Shown here in pieces: positions 56,866 through 64,000 of a DNA stretch of 64,000 nt (its first letter is position 1; every line of letters begins with the position of its first letter). Origin of the DNA: Muricea muricata (lineage: Eukaryota; Cnidaria; Anthozoa; Malacalcyonacea; Plexauridae); NCBI GenBank assembly GCA_963855995.1, contig OY979716.1:50043379-50107378 (forward strand). Reading direction: 5' to 3'. The notes beneath the pieces were generated by a model. It saw only the letters and a list, made by a program, of their open reading frames with translations. It had not been told where the DNA came from and ran no database searches. The translations under genes and the position numbers were made by a program.

Positions 56866-59627
56866 GACGATCTGATTTTACTGTGTCTTTTGAAACTAAA
56901 CTAACTCAAACGTGAACCTTGAACAAATTGGACGGTTGAGCTGTCATGCAGATATACAAAATTAGGCGGGAATGAGCAAAATGCCTCTCATTGGACGCGA
57001 ACAAGACAGCACCACAGGGATGCTGATTCACATGCTAAAAGCAAGAAACAGTCCAACACATATGGCCATAACAATTTCTCGGTGAAGCAACAATCTACGT
57101 TATTATTGACCAAACTAAAATTTCTTGTGAAGTTATTCATAACAAAATACACCATATTCGCGTCAAATGTTACATTCAATTACCATGTATCAAGATCAAT
57201 GAAACAGACGATTGTTTGCACATTATTAATAATTATTGAATAATTATTTGGTGATTGGAGGGGGGTTGATAATATAGCAATCAGTGAAGCAATATCCGGA
57301 AAAGCGCGGGTGCGCGAATTTTGGTTCAACTTATTGTTTACACTCTGACAATCGACATCATTCTGGTTCAGCGAGGGACGGAGCGAGCACGATTTAAAGC
57401 ATCTTTTCTGACTATCTGGTGGTATGAGCTTACGTACAGTCGGTTGAAATGGCGCATTTTAACTCGACATTCCACACAGCGAGTGGCGCACTTGCTACAG
57501 TTGGGATACGTCACGATCTGGGAGAAATCTCAGTACCACCAGTGACTCAGAAAGAGCAGACATCTGCGAAGCAACGTCGCCTTTCTCGGCCCAACACAAT
57601 TGAGGAAATTCGACGCAAAAGACGCAAAAGGAATATGAAGGAACGGGAGAAATACAAAACAATGTCAAGAAAAGAAAAAAAATGTAAAAAAGAACGAAAA
57701 ATACATGAAGCATTTACCCAACAAGAAGATAAGATAAAAAAGCTTGTCGTACGAGTACACAAAGAAAGAAAACGTGCTGTTGATTTTTGGCGTCTGTGGG
57801 ACAAGGAAAAGATGCTGCGTAGTGCAAGTACCATGTGAGTAATGTTACAAATACGTTAAAATGTCTAACTGAAAATTATTATACCATTTACTTCACAATT
57901 ATATGCAATGACCTATTGCAGTTTAAATCTGCCTCTCACCCAGAAAACTTCAGTTGACATTCTAGGAAGGGTTGTTATGAAAAATGTAATTATCAGGGGA
58001 AGGGGTACAATCAAAACCCTTTGAGAGGCTGGAAAGAATAGGAACATTTCATAGGGGGTAGAAAGAATGGGGAAATTCCTATTTGTCAATACCAATCCCT
58101 TTTTAATACCAAATAAACCCACAAATTATGTCTTCAATACATGAAATCATTTCTCATTTTGCTGGTAGCGGCTACCATTGTACCCAACCCAATCTTTTAT
58201 AAGTAACAGACAAGGAATTATTCAGAAACTGAAGCATTTGAATATTTGGTGGTTCACCAGCTTTTAAAAGTGAAAAAGGGTGCTGTTGAACAATACCAGG
58301 TCACAGTGGTGTAGCCAGCCTGACAATTTAGTCTTGCCATGCAAATTTCAAAGTATTATCATTATTCATTTCTTTAGATATTGATTGTTTTCATAATCAT
58401 TGAATATAAAAATATTTGCACAGCAGGACTAAATCGTCAGGCTGGTTACGCTACTGCCAGGTCAGTAATTGATATTGCTGCTATCACTGGTATTGATTAC
58501 CAAGTATCCTGCATTGCAATTACTAAAAATTCAAAAGGGGGTGGAGATTACATCATAGAATTTTGTCCATGTACACTCATTTTTAAAAAAGCCCTGTAGG
58601 AAATTTCCTAGGGGGAGAAGATTATACTGAGGATTAGTTTATTGTGCAACTTGCCTTTGGGGGTGTACACACAAAGGATTACTCCACAAGGGAGATGGGA
58701 TTAAAATTGCAATAGCCCAATGTGCATTTAGTCCTGTTTAGAGCATGAAGAAATTTGCCAAATCCCTAGAGAAATTCCTGTCGTAACATTTCCTCATGTC
58801 AGCAAAAATATGTTTCAGACCATGGCATGATTGCTTGTCCTAATGATTTATTACAAGAGATAGCTATTCAAAGGTATCAGTGCTAACCATTGGATTAATA
58901 CAAACTGGTGTCATAAAGCTCATCAGTGTCTGATTCTAGTAATCAGCTCAGCACAATTTTAAAAACAAAAAATTGTTAATTGGTAATAAATGATAAATCT
59001 TTAGAATGTCTTATATAATTTAAGTTTAGCATGTAACAAATTGTGACAAAATGTCTCAACAATACAAACCTGTGTGCCCGTGTGCTGTCAGAAGACTGCA
59101 AATCCTATTTCAGAGACCTAAATTTTAATCATTTCCTTGTGAATGCCCATATTAAAGACCTGGTCCTACTTGAGTTGTCTATGGTGGCCTATGAGTGCCA
59201 TAACAATTACCACACTTTTTTACTATAAATTGTTACATTTTTATCACGTTTATAATAGTATAAAATTATAAATTACAATTATTTGGTTTTACTTTATTGT
59301 AAATGAATTTTGTTTTGTTTTGTAAGAAACCTTTTAAGTTTTGTTTGGGTTTGGTTTCAGTTTTGTTTCGGTTTTGTTTTATATCAAATCAGTTCAGCTA
59401 CCTTAAAAAATAAAACTGAACTAACCCATGGCCTATGAGTGCCATAGCCCGCAGTCGCGCGTGCCAAATATATGATGTACTATATGAAGTATGTCCTGTG
59501 ACAAAATTGAGTCGAGCACCGATTCCCACGCGAGATACGGTATTTGTATTTCTATATTATCAAATATTATCATATTTTAAAACACACTTCTGAAAGGTCT
59601 TTTCCTTTCATATCCCACAAAATAAGA

Positions 59628-60842
59628 ATGTCGAAACGAAATTTCAAAGAGGATTTCGCAAAGTTCAAAGAGAGGGTGTCGAAAAAGAGGCGAAAAGAAG
59701 ATACAACATCCAAATCAGATATGGAATATATTACAGTACAACGATTGTCCTCGCATGTTGAAGGAAGATATCAAAAGTATGCTAGGATTGGACCATTAGC
59801 AAGCGTTCCTCTCGGTCGGGAACCCACAATCCAGAATATTAAAGAGGCTTGCAAGCGCTATTTCAACGTGGAAGATGGATCTAGCTGTGATGTACTAGCT
59901 GGGGAGAGAGGACCATCTTGGACGGAGACGAGCCAAATAAATAACTGGAAGGTAATCCATATCCGTTTCATTGAGGGCAGTGACGATAGCCAGTTGCGTG
60001 ATGAAAAGCCGATAGATATCAGTTCCAGTCAACGGTGGAAATCTCAGGGAACCCCTACAAAAACAGCCCCTTCAAAGTCCACCAAAGTTGCTGCCTCTGT
60101 ACCTCTTAGTGCTATGCTTAAACTTGGCAAAATAATTCAACCTACTGAGGAAATAGTTACATTGCAGCTTGAAGAATTCAAGATAAATGAAAAAGCGTGG
60201 GCTCAACCATTTGAAGTTACGCTTTCTCTTGCCAAAGAGAAATTTGCCAGTGGCGGTGTCAGAGATGCTTACATTGCTACCCCTTTGTCAGGCTTGAGTC
60301 CTGGAAAATATGTATTAAAGAAAGTCCAGGAACAAAAAGTCGATGAAATTGAAAAGCTGTTTAAGTCAATTGAAGAGCACACACGAAAAGCAGTGCAAAT
60401 GAATGCACTAGTCAGAAACTTTTCTTTGACATTATCTAGTGAGGCACCAGTTGAATATGGGCAGGTCTTAAGTTACACAAAGGTTTACTTTGGGAAGCTT
60501 TATGGTGAGTTTGTAACATTAGAAGACTACCTGGAAGGCGAGTTCCAAAAATATGTCAATAACACTGGGGAGATTTTTGGAAAAGGTGAATTAACTCTCA
60601 AGGGTGAGTCATTCTGTCACTATACCTATGAAAGGTCAGGACAGCAACTTATTGTCTTAGACATTCAGGGAGTAGATCACAGTCTTTTTGACCCAGAAGT
60701 TGCCAGTTCAACTCTTATTGATTCTAGTGACAAGACAATCTTATTTTGCTGTGGCAACCTTTCTACAGATGCTATTGATAGGTTCAAGGAAGAACATGTT
60801 TGCAACAAATTTTGTCACATGCTTAAGCTAAATGAAATGTAG
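59628..60842 (+). CDS. Alpha-kinase, copy 3
   Basis: 404 residues, identical in protein sequence to the other two copies. Confidence 0.87.
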   Translation: MSKRNFKEDFAKFKERVSKKRRKEDTTSKSDMEYITVQRLSSHVEGRYQKYARIGPLASVPLGREPTIQNIKEACKRYFNVEDGSSCDVLAGERGPSWTETSQINNWKVIHIRFIEGSDDSQLRDEKPIDISSSQRWKSQGTPTKTAPSKSTKVAASVPLSAMLKLGKIIQPTEEIVTLQLEEFKINEKAWAQPFEVTLSLAKEKFASGGVRDAYIATPLSGLSPGKYVLKKVQEQKVDEIEKLFKSIEEHTRKAVQMNALVRNFSLTLSSEAPVEYGQVLSYTKVYFGKLYGEFVTLEDYLEGEFQKYVNNTGEIFGKGELTLKGESFCHYTYERSGQQLIVLDIQGVDHSLFDPEVASSTLIDSSDKTILFCCGNLSTDAIDRFKEEHVCNKFCHMLKLNEM

Positions 60843-61324
60843 GCAATTTATAACCAAGTGTGAAACATGGAAAGACATTAACATACTTGAAAGAAAGAAT
60901 ATCTGTACATTGTTTACTTAACCTAAGGGGATTTTAACTGAAAGCAAACATTTTAAGGCTTTGTTTATTCTTGTTGCACCAAAATTGTTGAAATTTACAG
61001 CAGTATAGATGTCATCTGATAAAGATACATACTGTATTAAGGTAAATTTGTGTCCAGTAGTACCACAGACCAATTAATTTTTAACAATTTGCAGTTGGTG
61101 TATTGTAGTAGGTTGTATAAAACTTGGCTCAATTGCACAATTTTTTCCATCAAACTTTATCACAAATATTATCACGAAACCTTGGTAATTATTGGGCACA
61201 AATTAGCAGTTATAAATATTGTGTTATGTGGTTCAAGTTTAATCTTTCATTGTTCAGATTTAACTTCAGTTTGTAAGATAAATAGAAATTTTAATGAAAA
61301 AAAAGGTCAATAAAATATTTTGTC

Positions 61325-63401
61325 TTAAAAAACATTCTCATCAACATTTGCCTTCAAGTATAGGTAAGCATCCTTAGCATCATTTGGCTTGATTTCTTCT
61401 ATTTTAGGTAAGTACTTTTCACATTCTTTACGAACAGCTGGTCTTAAGTAATCATCGTTATGTTGCAAAACATCTGACAGCTCAGCAACCTCGAGCAGTT
61501 GTTCTTCTGTTATATCAATACCACATTGGTCACCACCATACTTCTCTGGAAACTGGAATATGTGCTCTGGAACTCCTGTTGGCAGCTCTTTTCCTTTTTG
61601 TTTACGTGTCCTGTGATTGTTCCAAACACACTCACGAAAAACATCTAGCTCCCTTTGGACAATTGGGATATATACATAGGCAAGTAGGTCACTACAAAAA
61701 GTTAAACAGGTTGTGTTTCTCAAAAATTTCAAGAACCACTGAGTATTTTTATAAATCAGGAATCAGGAGGATATCAGGAATAATCTCCTGACGATGACTA
61801 AAACTTAGTCGAAAGCTAGAAAATAAAAATGTTTATTTTTGGAGTTACCGTTGTTTTATATTTTGTGTTTCTCCTTAGCTGCATGATTTTTTAGGTGTGG
61901 TGACGTATTTTCATATTTTACTGGGAGGGGCATGTGTTATCACTAAACACAGCTGCATGTAAAATGTAACTTATGCAGTTATCATACCGGTCATTTTGAT
62001 CACTGGAATCATAATCTCCACTTTCAACTAAGAATGTAAGTTGCTCTTTAAAAAAACGCTCCATTCTTTCCAGAAGCTCCCTCCACCATCTCTCAATCTT
62101 GTTTTGGGTGGATGGCCCATATAATATTGCATCTAATGGATCATCCAAATCACCATTTTTTTCTCTGAGGAAACAATGAATTGTGGTCATGACATCAGTT
62201 TCTGTCCCTCTGTCGACCCTCAATGTTTGTGGTAGAACTGAGAAAAATACACAATACAGCATTTCATATATTATACATGCATGTATGAAGAAAGTATGAT
62301 ATTCTCACTTCAAGCTACTGTAGTGAGCCACCAGAGAAATAGCAAAATTATAAATAATGTAAAACAATACATCCTACCCCTAGACTTAAATAGGTACTCC
62401 AAGTAGAACCTTCCTATTACCAAAGGGTTATTGTTCGTTGTCCATACTCTGAGAAAATTCATCCTACCACTATAAGTATCAAGGCCACCGTAAATGCACA
62501 AAGGAAACATAGACTTTTGATAGCCACAAAGCTTGTCCTGCCCATCCAAGGACATAGTACTGTTGGATCCCTGTTGATTAACAAAATTATAAAAAAATAA
62601 TAAGCTAGCCTTCATGGTATAGTAAAAATGACCAAGAAAAATAAGACAAACTGATCTTGGAGCAACATTCTCAATAAGCATTCAAATGATTCAATAAGGC
62701 TCTTTATTAAGTAACATCTGCATTCCCCAGGTGGCTTTTATAACAGAGACCCCCCCCCCCCCATTTTATACAGTATTGCTACCCTGGGGACAAGAAAACT
62801 CTAAATCCCAACCCTAGGGAAATTTCAATTATTATCAATTGCCTGTAAAGCAATGACTTGTACAATGCAAAGAACAGAATCGTCAGAATATGCTTCCAGT
62901 TGTCAAAGGTCATGTATAAACAACATAGTTGACAGCCCAAATTCCTTGTGTTTGAACAATAACGTTAGAACTTACTCCGCTCACAAATACGTTCGTTCTT
63001 CGTGGCCGTTTCGCCTTTCCAATTCCACCTCTAGATTTCAGTCCTTCTGGATCTGCTTCCCCCATCACAGCATAAACTAAATCGCGCGAGGCATTGAGCC
63101 CATGCACCTCTCTAACTTTCTGCTGCATTGCTCGATAACCCAAAAGAACACCTGGACCGTCTAACTCTTTTTTCACAGCTCTCTTTACGTCTTCCAAGTC
63201 AATTTCATAGTCCGTGTATTTGATGCCAAAGTGCTGAAGCCTACGACTTAAACTGCGAATGCTCCATGCATACATGGGATAATGCACAATCATGAAATCT
63301 AAAATCTCTTCACGTCTTAAATTCTGCCGTACATATTTTTCAAGGTCTTGTCTCATCTCTTCATCATTTTCCCAATCGTTGTTTCTAATGCGTTCCGCCA
63401 T
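61325..63401 (-). CDS. IS3EU-like transposase, copy 3 (intact)
   Basis: Exons 63401-62976, 62570-62378, 62237-61988 and 61691-61325; the start ATG is present as in copy 2. The exon readings show the same HTH and DDE residues. The 3-bp deletion lies in intron 2 and does not touch the coding sequence. Confidence 0.85.
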
Positions 63402-64000
63402 ATTTATAAAAGTGCTCCTGTGTGGATATACTTTATGTATGATATATTTGGCACGTGGGACTGCGGGCTATGGCTATCTAATCTGTGCTATGGCACTCAT
63501 AGGCCATGGGTTAGTTCAGTTTTATTTTTTAATGTAACTGAACTGATTTGATATAAAACAAAACCGAAACAAAACTGAAACCAAACCAAAACAAAACTTA
63601 AAAGGTTTCTTACAAAACAAAACAAAATTCGTTTACAATAAAGTAAAACCAAATAATTGTAATTTATAATTTTATACTATTATGAACGTGATAAAAATGT
63701 AACAATTTATAGTAAAAAGGTGTGGTAATTGTTATGGCACTCATAGGCCACCATAGTTGTCCCTTTGGCACTTAAAAATTCAATAAAATGTATGTTCCAG
63801 CTGCTTGGTCATAAGCATGAAAAATGTCTTCAGAGATGTTGTTTAGATCATTTTATATAGTAATAGTGTTTACATCATACCAGTCAAGTGGTTAGCTAAG
63901 TGGCCACCAGGTGAATCAGAGGTAAAAATGCTTTGTTTGAATAATTTTAGAAACGTACATCAGATTGAAAAGGAAAATATTGAAGATATTAATGAAGACA

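Larger units (their letters stand above)
59180..63755. mobile_element. Alpha-kinase transposon, copy 3
   Basis: Same element as 36220-40796, with a 3-bp deletion in a transposase intron near 62370 and a one-base change in the left terminal repeat near 59347. Confidence 0.88.
54030..64000. repeat. Tandem unit copy 3 (9,971 bp, cut by window end)
   Basis: Third head-to-tail copy, running off the window inside exon 2 of the kinase gene. Private differences include a 3-bp deletion near 62370 (ATACATCC instead of ATACAACATCC), G for C near 59347, and A for G near 61309 and 62011. Confidence 0.95.
57449..64000 (+). pseudogene. Coiled-coil plus protein-kinase gene copy 3 (runs off the window)
   Basis: Exon 1 57449-57834; exon 2 starts at 63951 and is cut by the window end. 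If this is the last unit of the array, the missing C-lobe exons of the kinase should follow it; that cannot be seen here. Confidence 0.6.

Noticed and set aside
1-64000. tRNA, rRNA, CRISPR arrays, bacterial promoters or operons
   Set aside because: Nothing with the required structure was seen on reading, and the gene structure is eukaryotic. tRNA detection by eye is limited; a covariance-model scan would be needed to exclude them.

Overview
This is animal nuclear DNA: AT-rich, multi-exon genes with GT/AG introns, and no prokaryotic gene organisation. The protein families (P2X7 C-terminal domain protein, alpha-kinases, HECT/G2E3-like ligases, coiled-coil plus kinase genes, KIAA1586/ZNF862-like hAT relatives) are the mix I associate with cnidarians, so a cnidarian, probably an anthozoan, is my best guess. 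This rests on family resemblance only; no search was run.

Almost everything here is mobile or mobile-derived. Bases 1-6063 hold a broken multi-exon gene with a hAT-type insertion nested inside another, a P2X7-C domain gene, and a relic of an alpha-kinase N-lobe. From 6064 to 29211 a minus-strand HECT ligase gene (HECT1) is split by a 22-kb element (6530-28646) with long inverted repeats, TATGG termini and a direct duplication of the target. Removing the element and one target copy restores the HECT1 reading frame. The element carries a plus-strand integrase-type transposase (IS3EU-like) and a minus-strand HECT gene (HECT2), convergent, each starting just inside a terminal repeat. Later insertions are stacked inside it: a 462-bp MITE, a decayed hAT-like transposase gene, and an 11.2-kb CACTA/Tnp2-type transposon (about 12257-23478) that splits the integrase exon. 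The CACTA element has its own minus-strand transposase, a plus-strand BEN-domain protein, and dense GGATCC palindromic arrays at both ends.

From 31070 to the end the window is a head-to-tail array of an 11.48-kb unit: two full copies (31070-42548, 42549-54029) and a third cut by the window edge (54030-64000). The copies differ by only a handful of substitutions and small indels. Each unit contains a divergent gene pair: a minus-strand small coiled-coil protein and a plus-strand coiled-coil/protein-kinase gene. Intron 1 of the kinase gene holds a 4577-bp transposon (36220-40796 in copy 1) with roughly 320-bp inverted repeats, TATGG termini and a 6-bp target duplication. That transposon encodes an intact-looking alpha-kinase and a four-exon IS3EU-like transposase with a complete D-D-E triad, again convergent.

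The main point is that two independent elements in one window share the same plan: TATGG ends, the same or compatible target-site length, an integrase-fold transposase, and a convergent eukaryotic signalling-enzyme gene (HECT ligase in one, alpha-kinase in the other).
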